DNA of 64,000 nucleotides from Rhizobium sp. 11515TR. GTDB lineage: Bacteria > Pseudomonadota > Alphaproteobacteria > Rhizobiales > Rhizobiaceae. Under the pieces are notes generated by a model. It was not told the DNA's origin and did no database searches. It saw nothing but the letters and a program-made list of their open reading frames with translations. Positions 10,313 to 19,364 of this stretch are shown one piece after another. A program made the position numbers and the translations under genes. Where the stretch lies: NCBI RefSeq assembly GCF_002277895.1, contig NZ_CP023000.1, positions 248,001 to 312,000 on the forward strand, given 5' to 3'. The first letter of the stretch is position 1, and every line of letters begins with the position of its first letter.

Positions 10313-10762
10313 CTAATCCTGCTCGACCAGCCGCTGCAGCAGGCCGATCGCGGCCAGCACCTGGCCTTGCTCTTCGGGTGAAAGCCTGGCTTCGATGGTG
10401 CGGCTGAGCCAGTCCTGGCGGGCGGCGCGGCCCTCCTGGATCAGCCTGCGGCATCGGTCCGTCAGCGAGAGAATGGTTTGCCGGCCATCCGAAGGGTCGG
10501 GCATTCCCGAGACGAGACCCATCGCATCCAGCGCCGAGAGCAGCGTGCCCATTGATTGCGGACGCATGCCCTCGGCGCGCGCCAGCGCCGAGGTGGTCAT
10601 CGGCCCCTCCTTTTCCAGCCGGATGAGCGCCGACGCTTGGCTTGACGTCAGGTCTCCGGCATGGCCCTGCTCACGCAGCTTGCGCTTCAGCTTACTTGCG
10701 AAGCCTCTGAGCTCTTCGGCGACTGTGGAGGCGAGGGGTGATTTGGCAGCGTTTTCGATCAT
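10313..10762 (-). CDS. MarR family transcriptional regulator
   Basis: This 149-residue winged-helix protein has the MarR core: SSQASALIRLEKEGPMTTSA, then ALARAEGMRPQSMGTLLSAL as the recognition helix, then GRQTILSLTDRC in the wing. It is the first gene of a four-gene minus-strand operon ending in an MFS exporter, the usual arrangement for MarR control of efflux. A near-palindrome covers the start codon, which suggests autorepression. The ligand is unknown. Confidence 0.92.
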   Translation of the reverse strand: MIENAAKSPLASTVAEELRGFASKLKRKLREQGHAGDLTSSQASALIRLEKEGPMTTSALARAEGMRPQSMGTLLSALDAMGLVSGMPDPSDGRQTILSLTDRCRRLIQEGRAARQDWLSRTIEARLSPEEQGQVLAAIGLLQRLVEQD

Positions 10763-10779
10763 GGCAGTATCGCTACCAT
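10761..10779. promoter_or_regulatory. Probable MarR operator over the marR start codon
   Basis: ATGGCAG-TATCG-CTACCAT is a 19-bp dyad with 6 of 7 matches per arm. It lies across and just upstream of the MarR ATG. The size and position fit MarR dimer sites. This is inferred from symmetry and place only. Confidence 0.45.
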
Positions 10780-11360
10780 AAATGAAGGTAAACTGTAAAG
10801 GTTGGCTTCATATATTGTAAAGGGCCGCTTACGGCCGCCAAGCTTGCACGGTCGTGCAGGTGTCTGGAGGTGGCGTCGGGGCGCTCAAGGCTCACCCAAA
10901 ACCTGTTTCCGATTGCCTTGGCGCGAGCTAGGCGAGCGCCGATAGAAATGGGCTCACCCGGAAGGGTCTGAATGACTCTTGCAGAAGAAGGTGAGGTCCG
11001 CGCCGCTCTATGGCAGCGATTCAGCCTCAACTGACCAGATCGGCAAGCCAGTTCCGGCCCCAAATCAGTCACGGGGCTAGGCAAGTTCTTGGCTAACCTG
11101 AATATCCCGGAGATAGAGAATTTTGTAACAACGGGCCGCCAGTTCGGATCCCATCAACTGCGCTGATCATTCGCATATGCCGCGCGACGACCGGTAGGGC
11201 GCTAGACAACTGCTCAGGCTCACTCCAACTCCGGGATAGATCGTGGAACCAACAGTTAGAACTCTGTGTCTTCGGTTGCCAATGAATTTGTCTTGACGGA
11301 TTTCCTCAACGATCTTTAATTGACTGATCTGCTGGACCAACCAGTGGACCGGGGGGTGCG
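10780..11360. other. Intergenic region between the MarR operon and the GntR gene
   Basis: About 580 bases separate divergently transcribed genes. The MarR-side part is AT-rich (near 10780-10825) and should hold that promoter. No gene, RNA or repeat was recognised in the rest. Open frames on the minus strand here have no recognisable protein content. A direct repeat TGGACC lies at 11333 and 11345, just before the GntR gene. Confidence 0.4.
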
Positions 11361-12104
11361 ATGGACGGAAGTCCGATCTTGACCGAGGTGCCGAATATCG
11401 CGCGTAGTCTCGCCCGCCGAACGGCGCGTGATGTCATCGCCGAGAAGCTGATGGTCTTGATCGCCACCAATATGCTGCGACCGGGCGACGAGCTACCGGG
11501 CGAGCGCGAATTGGCCAACGTTCTTCATGTCAGCCGCGAAACGGTGCGCGGCGCTATCCAGGCGCTCGCCGCGCAGGGCATCATCGAAGTTTCACATGGC
11601 AGCCGCAGCCGTGTCTGTGAGGTCGATCTCAGCCACATCACGGTGACGATCGCCTCTCCCAATGCAATTGACGGCTACGACCTGGAATCCGTCCACGCTG
11701 CGCGTCTTCATATCGAACTCAAGGTTGTCGGCGACGCTGCCGGGCGCATCGATGACGTCACTCTGGCAAAACTGCAGGCCCTGCTGGAGGCCCAGCGTCT
11801 CGGAGGCGACGATGCGATGCGTTTCCTCATCTGCGATCGCGAATTCCACGTCGCCATCTATCGGGCCTGCGGAAACCCGCTGCTGGCGGCCTTCGTCACC
11901 GATTTATATACTTATATGATGAATTATCGCCGGCACGCCATGGCCAAGCCTGGTGCCATCGAGGCGAGCTACAGCGATCATTTGGCGATCTTCGAGGCGC
12001 TCGCCCGCCATGATCGAGACGCCGCCGTTGCGGCGTTCGAGTATCATCTGACACGTATTTATGACACGACCAAGGTTCAACTGGCCAGCGGCAATCCGGT
12101 CTGA
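11361..12104 (+). CDS. GntR family regulator, FadR subfamily
   Basis: The protein has 247 residues. The N-terminal winged helix includes LRPGDELPGERELANVLHVS and RETVRGAIQALAAQGIIE (about residues 25-75). An all-helical FCD ligand domain follows (about 95-230), with the usual acidic and His residues (DREFHVAIYRACGNPLL, then SYSDHLAIFEAL). It stands 170 bases before a CUT1 sugar ABC operon on the same strand and probably controls it. FCD regulators usually sense sugar acids or other carboxylates through a bound metal. The effector here is not known. Confidence 0.9.
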   Translation: MDGSPILTEVPNIARSLARRTARDVIAEKLMVLIATNMLRPGDELPGERELANVLHVSRETVRGAIQALAAQGIIEVSHGSRSRVCEVDLSHITVTIASPNAIDGYDLESVHAARLHIELKVVGDAAGRIDDVTLAKLQALLEAQRLGGDDAMRFLICDREFHVAIYRACGNPLLAAFVTDLYTYMMNYRRHAMAKPGAIEASYSDHLAIFEALARHDRDAAVAAFEYHLTRIYDTTKVQLASGNPV

Positions 12105-12274
12105 TCTGGCCAGCAGGAGGAGATCTGTCTGAGATGCACGTGAGGAAGACAAAGATATCGTTCGCCGGCGGGGGATAGGACGTCGAAACCGGAATGGTGC
12201 GTTCTCGCGGTTAGAGCTTCGGAGGAGGGGACGACCGCAATTCAGGGAAGTGAAAGGTTCTGGGAGGGACTTTT

Positions 12275-13342
12275 ATGGCAGGTGTCGAGTTTGTCGATGT
12301 CAGGAAATCATTCGGGGCGTTCCCGGTTATCAAGGGTGTGAACATCGAGATTGCGGACGGGGAATTCGTGATCCTGGTCGGACCGTCCGGATGCGGAAAA
12401 TCAACGCTCCTGAGAATGCTTGCCGGGTTGGAGAATATTTCCGCGGGCGAGATCCGTATCGGCAATCGGATCGTCAATGGAGTGGCCCCCGGCGACCGCG
12501 ACATAGCCATGGTCTTTCAGAATTATGCGCTTTATCCGCATATGTCGGTGGCCCAGAACATGGCTTTCTCGCTGATGCTCAAACGCGCGCCGAAAGCGGA
12601 CATGGATCAGCGTGTCAAAAAGGCCGCGGACATTCTTGGCCTCACCAAACTGCTCGATCGCTATCCCCGCCAGCTTTCCGGCGGTCAGCGCCAGCGTGTC
12701 GCCATGGGCCGGGCGATCGTGCGCGATCCCCAGGTCTTCCTTTTCGACGAACCGCTTTCCAATCTTGACGCCAAGCTCCGGGTCGCCATGCGCGCGGAAA
12801 TCAAGGAGCTTCACCAACGTCTTGGTACCACGACCGTTTACGTCACGCATGACCAGATCGAGGCCATGACGATGGCCGACAAGATCGTCGTCATGCATGA
12901 CGGCGTCGTGGAGCAGGTGGGAAAGCCGCTGGATCTCTACGACACACCTGCCAATCTTTTCGTCGCGGGCTTCATCGGTTCGCCGGCGATGAACATGATC
13001 AAAGGCCGCCTCGATACGGAGGGCGATAGCCGGTTCATCGCGTCGGACGGAACTGTCCTGCCGGTTGCAAATCCGCCCGCCGTCGCAAAGGGTCGGGATC
13101 TCGTCTATGGGTTGCGTCCGGAATACATCATGCTCGATGCCGATGGGCTACCCGCGGAAATCATCGTGATCGAACCAACAGGCTATGAGACGCAGATGAC
13201 GGTTCGGTTCGGCGGCAGCGATGTCAATTGCATCTTCCGGGAGAGGATCAATGCCAAACCCGGCGATACGTTGCGCATTTCCATCGATGTGCCGCATGTC
13301 CATCTCTTCGACGCCGAAAGCGGTCAGAGATTGACGATTTGA
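12275..13342 (+). CDS. CUT1 ABC transporter ATPase (UgpC/MalK type)
   Basis: The protein has 355 residues. The Walker A motif GPSGCGKST, signature LSGGQRQRVAMGRA, Walker B VFLFDEPLSNLD and switch His (YVTHDQIEA) are all intact. A C-terminal TOBE/OB regulatory domain follows residue 240, as in UgpC, MsmK and MalK. A GGGAGG site lies 4 bases before the ATG. It is the first gene of an operon with a binding protein and two permeases, and powers uptake through the inner membrane. Confidence 0.95.
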   Translation: MAGVEFVDVRKSFGAFPVIKGVNIEIADGEFVILVGPSGCGKSTLLRMLAGLENISAGEIRIGNRIVNGVAPGDRDIAMVFQNYALYPHMSVAQNMAFSLMLKRAPKADMDQRVKKAADILGLTKLLDRYPRQLSGGQRQRVAMGRAIVRDPQVFLFDEPLSNLDAKLRVAMRAEIKELHQRLGTTTVYVTHDQIEAMTMADKIVVMHDGVVEQVGKPLDLYDTPANLFVAGFIGSPAMNMIKGRLDTEGDSRFIASDGTVLPVANPPAVAKGRDLVYGLRPEYIMLDADGLPAEIIVIEPTGYETQMTVRFGGSDVNCIFRERINAKPGDTLRISIDVPHVHLFDAESGQRLTI

Positions 13343-13440
13343 TGCCGCTTCGGTGCGGAGCCGGAAGAAGAGGAGTCTTCCTGCTCACCCATCGATGCGG
13401 AAGCATTCGGCCGGTTCGAATGCGATAGTCGTCGTTCACC

Positions 13441-13479
13441 AAACGGGAAGGTGGGCGCCGGGGGAATTTGCTCCCGTTT
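13441..13479. other. Intercistronic inverted repeat before the binding-protein gene
   Basis: AAACGGGA (13441) and TCCCGTTT (13472) form a perfect 8-bp stem with a 23-base loop. It ends 3 bases before the AAGGAGGA ribosome site of the downstream binding-protein gene. It could mark an RNA processing point between the ATPase and binding-protein parts of the message. Confidence 0.4.
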
Positions 13480-13495
13480 TCAAAGGAGGAGTATC

Positions 13496-14809
13496 ATGCC
13501 ATTCAAGAGACGTGACTTTCTTGCCGCATCGGCGGCCGCCGCCGGGATCGCCGGCCTCTCGCCACTCGGAATACGCCCATCTTTCGCCCAGGCCGAACCC
13601 GGCTACACGCCCGAAAAGGGCGCAAGTCTCCGGCTGCTTCGCTGGACACCCTTCGTCAAGGGAGACGAGGATGCCTGGCTTGCCAATACCAAGAAATTTA
13701 CCGAGGCGACGGGCGTCGAGGTTCGTATCGACAAGGAAAGCTGGGAAGACATCCGGCCGAAGGCTGCCGTCGCCGCCAATGTCGGTTCCGGCCCCGACAT
13801 GGTGATGTGCTGGTTCGACGATGCTCATCAATATCCTGACAAACTCGTCGACCTGACGGAGCTCGCCACCTATCTCGGCAACAAATACGGCGGCTGGTAT
13901 GACGGTGTGCGCGGTTATGCAACCCGCGGCGACAAGTTCATCGCCATGCCTCTGACGGCGATCGGCAATGCCGTCGTTTATCGTGACAGCCATGTAAAGG
14001 CCGCCGGTTTCGGCGAATTCCCCAAGGACACCGCGGGATTCCTTGAGCTTTGCAAGGCCATGAAGGCCAAGGGTACGCCTGCCGGCTTCCCGCATGGCAA
14101 GGCTGTCGGTGACGGCAACAATTACGCCCATTGGCTGCTTTGGAGCCATGGCGGCAAGATGGTGGATGAAAGCGGCAAGGTGACCATCAACAGCCCTGAA
14201 ACGCTGGCGGCCATCCACTATGCGCAAGCCCTTTATGCGACCTTCATCCCCGGCACGGAAAGCTGGCAGGACATCAACAACAACCGGGCCTTCCTTGCCG
14301 GGCAGGTATCGCTGATCGCAAACGGCGTTTCCGTCTACTATGCCGCTAAAAAAGACCCTAAGCTTGCTGAAATCGCGGCCGATATCAGAACCACAAACTT
14401 CCCGATCGGCCCGGTCGGCAAGAGTGTCGAACTGCACCAGACGAGCTCGCTGCTTCTCTTCAGCCATACCAAATATCCGGAAGCAGCCAAGGCCTATATC
14501 AAGTTCATGATGGAAGGCGACCAGATGAACGCCTGGATCCAAGGATCGAGCGCCTATTGCTGCCAACCCTTGAAGGCCTTTGCCAACAATCCTGTCTGGA
14601 CCGCCGATCCGGTCCATGCACCCTATGCACGCGCCTCGGAAACCCTGCGCCCGAACGGCTATGCCGGTCCGCTGGGCTATGCTTCGGCAGGTGTGATGGC
14701 CGATTACGTGCTCGTCGACATGTTCGCCGCCGCCGTGACCGGCCAGATGACGCCGGAGGATGCGATGAAAGAGGCTGAGCGCCGCGCAAACCGTTACTAC
14801 AAGGTTTGA
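13496..14809 (+). CDS. CUT1 sugar ABC transporter binding protein
   Basis: The protein has 437 residues and belongs to the extracellular solute-binding family 1. The N-terminus MPFKRRDFLAASAAAAG is a twin-arginine-like signal with KRRDF, cleaved probably after SFAQA, so it is exported folded to the periplasm. The start is fixed by a strong AAGGAGGA 6 bases upstream. An upstream in-frame ATG at 13451 lies inside the intercistronic stem. It sits between the ATPase and two permease genes. The ligand is unknown, and the GntR/FCD neighbour hints at a sugar or sugar acid. Confidence 0.93.
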   Translation: MPFKRRDFLAASAAAAGIAGLSPLGIRPSFAQAEPGYTPEKGASLRLLRWTPFVKGDEDAWLANTKKFTEATGVEVRIDKESWEDIRPKAAVAANVGSGPDMVMCWFDDAHQYPDKLVDLTELATYLGNKYGGWYDGVRGYATRGDKFIAMPLTAIGNAVVYRDSHVKAAGFGEFPKDTAGFLELCKAMKAKGTPAGFPHGKAVGDGNNYAHWLLWSHGGKMVDESGKVTINSPETLAAIHYAQALYATFIPGTESWQDINNNRAFLAGQVSLIANGVSVYYAAKKDPKLAEIAADIRTTNFPIGPVGKSVELHQTSSLLLFSHTKYPEAAKAYIKFMMEGDQMNAWIQGSSAYCCQPLKAFANNPVWTADPVHAPYARASETLRPNGYAGPLGYASAGVMADYVLVDMFAAAVTGQMTPEDAMKEAERRANRYYKV

Positions 14810-14824
14810 TCCCCGCGAAGATCT

Positions 14825-14850
14825 GCAGCATGCCGGCGCCGGCATGCTGC
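14825..14850. repeat. Perfect 26-bp palindrome after the binding-protein gene
   Basis: The half-site GCAGCATGCCGGC is followed at once by its exact reverse complement. It begins 16 bases after the stop of the binding-protein gene and ends 25 bases before the next start. A stem of about 11 bp with a tetraloop would protect the 3' end of the upstream message, as the malE-malF REP does, and allow more binding protein than permease to be made. Confidence 0.6.
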
Positions 14851-14874
14851 GACTGTCCATCAGGAGATAATGCC

Positions 14875-15810
14875 ATGTCGACCGTGACATCCGGCGATAC
14901 GACGCGCAGTCCGATCCGATCGCTCATGCAGAACAATAATATGCTCGGCTTCCTCTTCATGTTGCCGGCGGCCATCTTTCTGGTTTGTTTTCTCACCTAT
15001 CCCCTGGGACTGGGGGTCTGGCTCGGCTTCACGGACACGCGGATCGGGCGTGCCGGCAGTTTCATCGGATTGGAGAATTATCAATTTCTGGCCGATGATT
15101 CCGTATTCTGGCTGTCGGTCTTCAATACGTTGCTCTACACCTTTATTGCCTCGACCCTGAAATTCGTTCTCGGCCTTTGGTTGGCGTTGCTTCTCAATCA
15201 GCACCTGCCATTCAAATCCTTCTTCCGGGCGATCGTGCTTCTGCCCTGGGTGGTGCCGACGGTGCTTTCGGGATTGGCATTCTGGTGGATCTACGACTCA
15301 CAGTTTTCCATTATCTCGTGGTCCCTAATGAAGATTGGCCTGATCCATGGCCCGATCAATTTCCTCGGCGATCCGACCAATGCGCGGATTTCGGTCATCA
15401 TCGCCAATGTCTGGCGCGGCATTCCCTTCGTCGCGATCTCGCTGCTTGCCGGCCTGCAGACGATTCCCGCCTCCCTGCAGGAGGCTGCATCCCTTGATGG
15501 TGCTACGAGTTGGCAACGTTTCCGTTATGTAACGCTGCCGATGTTGACCCCGATCATTGCCGTCGTGATGACGTTTTCCGTGCTGTTCACATTCACGGAT
15601 TTCCAATTGATCTACGTGCTGACCAAAGGCGGGCCGGTCAACGCGACGCATCTGATGGCGACACTTTCCTTTCAGCGCGGCATCCCCGGAGGGCAGCTCG
15701 GCGAGGGCGCGGCAATCGCGGTGGCCATGATCCCGTTCCTGCTCGGTGCCATCATGTTCAGCTTTTTCGGTCTGCAGCGCCGCAAATGGCAGCAGGGCGG
15801 ACAAGACTGA
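14875..15810 (+). CDS. CUT1 ABC transporter permease (MalF/UgpA type)
   Basis: The protein has 311 residues and six predicted membrane helices. The EAA loop reads EAASLDGATSWQRFRYVTLP near residues 205-225, the contact site for the ATPase. The start MSTVTSGDTT is chosen for its CAGGAGA site; an in-frame ATG at 14806 would overlap the previous gene and read through the palindrome. It forms the channel with the next gene. Confidence 0.94.
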   Translation: MSTVTSGDTTRSPIRSLMQNNNMLGFLFMLPAAIFLVCFLTYPLGLGVWLGFTDTRIGRAGSFIGLENYQFLADDSVFWLSVFNTLLYTFIASTLKFVLGLWLALLLNQHLPFKSFFRAIVLLPWVVPTVLSGLAFWWIYDSQFSIISWSLMKIGLIHGPINFLGDPTNARISVIIANVWRGIPFVAISLLAGLQTIPASLQEAASLDGATSWQRFRYVTLPMLTPIIAVVMTFSVLFTFTDFQLIYVLTKGGPVNATHLMATLSFQRGIPGGQLGEGAAIAVAMIPFLLGAIMFSFFGLQRRKWQQGGQD

Positions 15811-15825
15811 GATCGGGAGAACGCC

Positions 15826-16725
15826 ATGATCATCAAAACCGAGACGGCCAATCCCGTTCTGACCGATGACATTCAAGGCATGGGCTATCTGAACCGCTTG
15901 CCTCGCCGTATCGTCATGCTCTACCTGCCGATGGCGGTCTTTGTCTTCGTGCTTCTGTTTCCCTTCTACTGGATGGCCATAACGGCCATCAAGCCGAACG
16001 CACAGTTGACCGACTACAATAACTACAGCCCCTTCTGGGTCGTGGGGCCGACGCTTGATCATATCAAGTACCTGTTCTTTGAAACGTCCTATCCGGGTTG
16101 GCTCTGGAACACGATATTGGTGGCGGTAGGATCGACCGCTTTATCACTGCTGGCGTCGATTTTGGGCGCCTACGCAATCGAGCGGGTGCGTTTTACGGGC
16201 TCTCGTTCGATCGGATTGCTGATTTTCTTAGCCTACCTCGTTCCACCTTCGATCCTGTTCATTCCCTTGGCCTTTATCGTCTTCAAGCTTGGAATTTACG
16301 ACTCCAGACTTGCGCTCATCTTCACCTATCCAACTTTCCTCATCCCATTCTGCACATGGCTGCTGATGGGCTATTTCAGGTCGATACCCTTCGAGCTGGA
16401 AGAAAGCGCGCTGGTCGACGGCGCCAGTCGCTGGCAGATTCTTGTCAAGATTATTCTGCCGCTGGCGGTGCCTGGGTTGATATCGGCCGGCATCTTCGCC
16501 TTTACGCTGTCCTGGAACGAATTCATCTATGCGCTCACCTTCATTCAATCGTCGGAAAACAAAACGATCCCTGTGGGTGTTCTGACGGAATTGGTTCGCG
16601 GTGATGTCTTCGAGTGGGGTTCGCTCATGGCCGGTGCATTATTTGGTTCATTGCCGGTCGTCATCCTCTACTCTTTCTTCGTCGATTACTACGTTTCGTC
16701 GATGACTGGTGCCGTGAAAGAATGA
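15826..16725 (+). CDS. CUT1 ABC transporter permease (MalG/UgpE type)
   Basis: The protein has 299 residues and six predicted membrane helices. The EAA-type loop is EESALVDGASRWQILVKIIL. The gene begins 15 bases after the partner permease and is the last gene of the operon. Beyond its stop the plus-strand operon runs into the antisense remains of an IS30 element, so a natural terminator may have been lost. Confidence 0.94.
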   Translation: MIIKTETANPVLTDDIQGMGYLNRLPRRIVMLYLPMAVFVFVLLFPFYWMAITAIKPNAQLTDYNNYSPFWVVGPTLDHIKYLFFETSYPGWLWNTILVAVGSTALSLLASILGAYAIERVRFTGSRSIGLLIFLAYLVPPSILFIPLAFIVFKLGIYDSRLALIFTYPTFLIPFCTWLLMGYFRSIPFELEESALVDGASRWQILVKIILPLAVPGLISAGIFAFTLSWNEFIYALTFIQSSENKTIPVGVLTELVRGDVFEWGSLMAGALFGSLPVVILYSFFVDYYVSSMTGAVKE

Positions 16726-16735
16726 TGAATGCCGC

Positions 16736-17690
16736 GGTAGCGCATCGCTGGTGCAGCGGTCCACTTCCTTGGGCTTTCCGACATTTAGTTGGAGAAGCTC
16801 ACGCAAGTGCATCATGCCGGCGTCTAGGGTAGGGGACCAGCCTTCTTCGCGAAAATGCGCCATGAACACCTCGACTGGTGTTTTGGAGCCGAGGCATTTT
16901 CGCGGCAGATCGTTGAGGTGGCGGGCAAGGTGAGTGAGGTCTTGCTGGGAGATGGTTGCAAGATCCGTATCGCCTGGCATGAATCGGCGAATGCGCTTGT
17001 TTGCATTCTCAACAGCACCTTTCTGCCAGGGTGCACTGGGATCGCAGAACCAACTGCGTACACCGTACCATCTTCCAAAACCCTGAACCCGGCAAACTCG
17101 GTACCACGGTCAAAGGTGAAGCTCTGGCGCGCAAAGGCTTGCAGTGGAGAAAACTCTCTGATGATCTTGTCCATGATCGGGCGCGTGTGCCGGCTTTGGT
17201 TCTTGATCATCACGGTGTAGCGGCTTTTGGGCTCGACCAATGAGGTGAGGTTGGCATGGCCGAGCTTACGCTCGAAGATCAAAAGGTCACCCTCCCAATG
17301 GCCGAGCTTGGAGCGATCACTAATAAAATCAGGGTCTGCGATATTCTGTGACTAGCCGGAAACACGCTGTTTCGCGGCTTTCTGGAGCCACGTGGATGGC
17401 GCTTGCGGCGGGCCTCGGGCAGATAGCGATAAAGACCGAGCCCGTAATCTTCCTTGCCGTAGATGAAGCGGTAGATTGTCTCCTTGCAGATGCGAACAAG
17501 GCTGATGCTGTCGGCCAGCAGACGTCCACAATCTGTTCCGGCGACCAATAAGCCTCCAGTTCTCGATGACCATGCGACGCAGATTCGGATGGCGTCGCAG
17601 CTTTCTCAAGCATCGGCGCCGTTCCTTGGCGATAGTCTCCAAAGTGAAGCCATTGAAATCATTGGCATGTTGCACTTGAAAATAGAATGT
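16736..17690 (-). mobile_element. Decayed IS30-family transposase, 5' truncated
   Basis: Pieces of an IS30 transposase lie in order on the minus strand but in different frames: LRKLRRHPNLRRMVIENW (about 17630-17580), YWSPEQI (about 17550), ETIYRFIYGKEDYGLGLYRY and the basic RRKRHPRGSRKPR (17490-17350), IFERKLGHANLTSLVE to FDRGTEFAGFRVLEDG (17280-17065), and DLTHLARHLNDLPRKCLGSK to MAHFREEGW (16980-16840). At least three frameshifts separate them, and the N-terminal DNA-binding part is missing. It cannot encode an active transposase. Terminal inverted repeats and target duplications were not found, so the borders are approximate. Confidence 0.85.
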
Positions 17691-17940
17691 ACCCCGCTAC
17701 AGCCGAAAATCAGATAACATACATTATGGAACTGACACATCGATATTGTTAGCCTTTCTATCTTCGCAACGACCATTTTCCGAACTGCCTGACCCTCGAA
17801 AGGCGCTTTGCACAATCCATAGCGTGGAACTCTCGGAACTGGGTCACGCGATCGCTTGGTGGCCCGAATGGAGCGGCGCGCCGGATGCGTGTGTCTCGTC
17901 AAGGCCGACCATCCGGCGTGATAGCTCGGTAGGCTGAACC

Positions 17941-18369
17941 TCAGACGCCGGTATCGGGCGTCAACCCGACGAGCTTGATGCCCTCAACCGCAACGACCTC
18001 GTCATTGTCGGGACTGTCGCCGGTCACGCCGACCGCACCGATGATCTTCCCATTGTCCCTTACAAGGACGCCGCCCGGCAGTGGGATGAAAGCACCAACG
18101 GCCTGAACAAGACCGGCTACATAGTAGGGTCTTTCGGCCGCTGACTGGGCAAGCGCGCGCGTGCCAATGTTTACCGCCAGCGCCGCGCTTGCCTTGCCGA
18201 CGGCGATATTGGGATGGCCGATCGCCGCGCCATCTTCGGAAGCAAGCGCCCGGACACTTGCTCTCTCGTCGAGAACCGCAACCGCCATCGGCTTCAGGTC
18301 ACGTTTGCGCGCCGCCTGCAGGACGGCTTTGACCAGTTCCTGCGCTCCGGCGAGATCGATGATCGACAC
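17941..18369 (-). CDS. GlcG/HbpS family protein
   Basis: The protein has 142 residues and the GlcG/HbpS (DUF336) fold: helices AQELVKAVLQAARKRDLKPM, the strand MAVAVLDERASVRALASEDG, then GKASAALAVNIGTRAL and LPGGVLVRDNGKIIGAVGVT. Members include GlcG of glycolate operons and the haem-binding HbpS. No signal peptide is seen. The start is GTG at 18369 with AAAGGAA upstream; an ATG start is absent. A perfect LacI-type operator is centred about 35 bases upstream. A paralogue lies at 48.9 kb in the same presumed regulon. The biochemical role of the family is not settled. Confidence 0.85.
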   Translation of the reverse strand: MSIIDLAGAQELVKAVLQAARKRDLKPMAVAVLDERASVRALASEDGAAIGHPNIAVGKASAALAVNIGTRALAQSAAERPYYVAGLVQAVGAFIPLPGGVLVRDNGKIIGAVGVTGDSPDNDEVVAVEGIKLVGLTPDTGV

Positions 18370-18397
18370 AATGATTCCTTTCGCGATTTTATGAGTA

Positions 18398-18409
18398 GTA
18401 AACGTTTAC
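18398..18409. promoter_or_regulatory. LacI-type operator, perfect copy 1
   Basis: GTAAACGTTTAC is a perfect 12-bp palindrome with a central CG, typical of LacI-family sites. It is 29 bases before the GTG of the GlcG/HbpS gene. Five other copies with at most one mismatch occur in the window, two of them flanking the LacI gene. Confidence 0.8.
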
Positions 18410-18597
18410 GCGAAACTTTACCGACGCGAAACACCAAAAATGCGGAAAACTGGCGAGAGAACGATCGCCGAGGACTTGAGGCGCCTCATGCCGACTGTCG
18501 CCCTTGCACCTCTTCTCTTGAGGAAAGCGGCTCAACTGCAAGACCGTCACCTTGTCACCAGCCGCGCAATGCACCCGATACGCCTTGCGCGGCGTCG

Positions 18598-18705
18598 ATG
18601 ACCAACCTGCTCCATGATCGGAGCCGCCACGCAGCGCATGCCCGGCACGTGCTCCTCGTCATCGAGCGCCCAGCCACGCACCCTGATCTCCGTCAGTTCG
18701 TCAGC
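18598..18705 (-). pseudogene. IclR-family regulator remnant
   Basis: The minus strand encodes ADELTEIRVRGWALDDEEHV and then PGMRCVAAPIMEQVGH, which is the conserved ligand-domain core of IclR regulators (the usual form is RGYAVDDEEH..GVRCVAAPI). Both the DNA-binding part and the C-terminus are missing, and stop codons and frame changes follow. The upstream border abuts the aminotransferase remnant on the other strand, which suggests a deletion junction near 18710. Confidence 0.6.
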
Positions 18706-18714
18706 CTGCTTCAG

Positions 18715-18995
18715 GATCTTGAGACTGTATTCAAGGCGACGAAGGGCTCTGTCCGTGCCTTTCCATCCACTGGTACCGGCGGCTGGGGAGACTGCGATCG
18801 AGAATACGCTGCAGCCTGGCGACAAGATTCTGGATGCCCGGCAGGGCGTTCGGGATTAGTCGCCTCGGCTCGACTACGGATACGATGGTCTCGGAGGGCT
18901 GGCGACTATCGAAATGACCATGCGGGAACTCGGGTACGCCGTCACGCTCGGATTGAGAACGGCAATAGCACAAGCGGCCTTCGCGAGGCGGGCAA
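18715..18995 (+). pseudogene. Serine-glyoxylate aminotransferase remnant
   Basis: Fragments in more than one plus-strand frame match class V aminotransferases of the serine-glyoxylate type. KGSVRAFPSTGTGGWG and AIENTLQPGDKILDAR resemble the N-terminal PSSGTGAWEAALVNTLSPGDKVL region. LGGLATIEMTMRELGYAVTL followed by IAQAAF resembles the C-terminus. The middle, including the PLP lysine region, is deleted. The enzyme would move the amino group of serine to glyoxylate. The assignment is by eye from short motifs. Confidence 0.5.
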
Positions 18996-19004
18996 AATGA
19001 CAAT

Positions 19005-19032
19005 AAAAAACTCCGCCGAAGCGGAGTTTTTT
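19005..19032. terminator. Bidirectional intrinsic terminator
   Basis: AAAAAACTCCGC-CGAA-GCGGAGTTTTTT is a perfect 12-bp stem with a tetraloop and T-runs in both directions. It lies 20 bases after the stop of the DUF1127 gene and would also end any plus-strand transcript from the remnant side. Confidence 0.9.
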
Positions 19033-19051
19033 AAAACGCAGCGCGCTTGGA

Positions 19052-19195
19052 TCAGCGGCCAAGGACAGCGGCACGGATCTGTTGACGCTGCAGGCCGACA
19101 TCAGCCAGCGCATGGTCGTCGAGACCGTTGAGTTCTCGGATTGCACGGCGTTGGGCGGCGTATTTCTTGACGCGTTCGCGAATATTCATGTTCAT
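19052..19195 (-). CDS. DUF1127 small protein
   Basis: This short gene encodes 47 residues, starting MNMNIRERVKKYAAQRRA, then IRELNGLDDHALADVGLQR and a terminal VLGR. The arginine-rich helix and the L-x-x-L-D-D-x-x-L-x-D-x-G-L pattern define DUF1127, common in rhizobia and other Alphaproteobacteria. Members have been linked to phosphate, sRNA and carbon-metabolism phenotypes in Rhodobacter and Agrobacterium. A GAGA-rich ribosome site precedes the ATG and a strong terminator follows, so it is a single-gene transcript. It is intact within an otherwise decayed stretch. Confidence 0.88.
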   Translation of the reverse strand: MNMNIRERVKKYAAQRRAIRELNGLDDHALADVGLQRQQIRAAVLGR

Positions 19196-19364
19196 CTCTC
19201 CGATCTGGCGTTGATGAAGATATAGGCGATTTTCTGCCTATTTTGAATGCAGTTTGGTGCATTCGAGGCATGCGTTCGGCGCAGGCCACGCCCATGCTGG
19301 AGGCATCGAAGCAGATGCGCAGAAACTAGGCGGACGCCTGCCCCCTTTCTTGGTGTCAATGCCT

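Noticed and set aside
11333..11350. TGGACC direct repeat before the GntR gene as an operator
   Set aside because: Only two short copies 12 bp apart are seen and none before the ABC operon. This is too little to call an operator.
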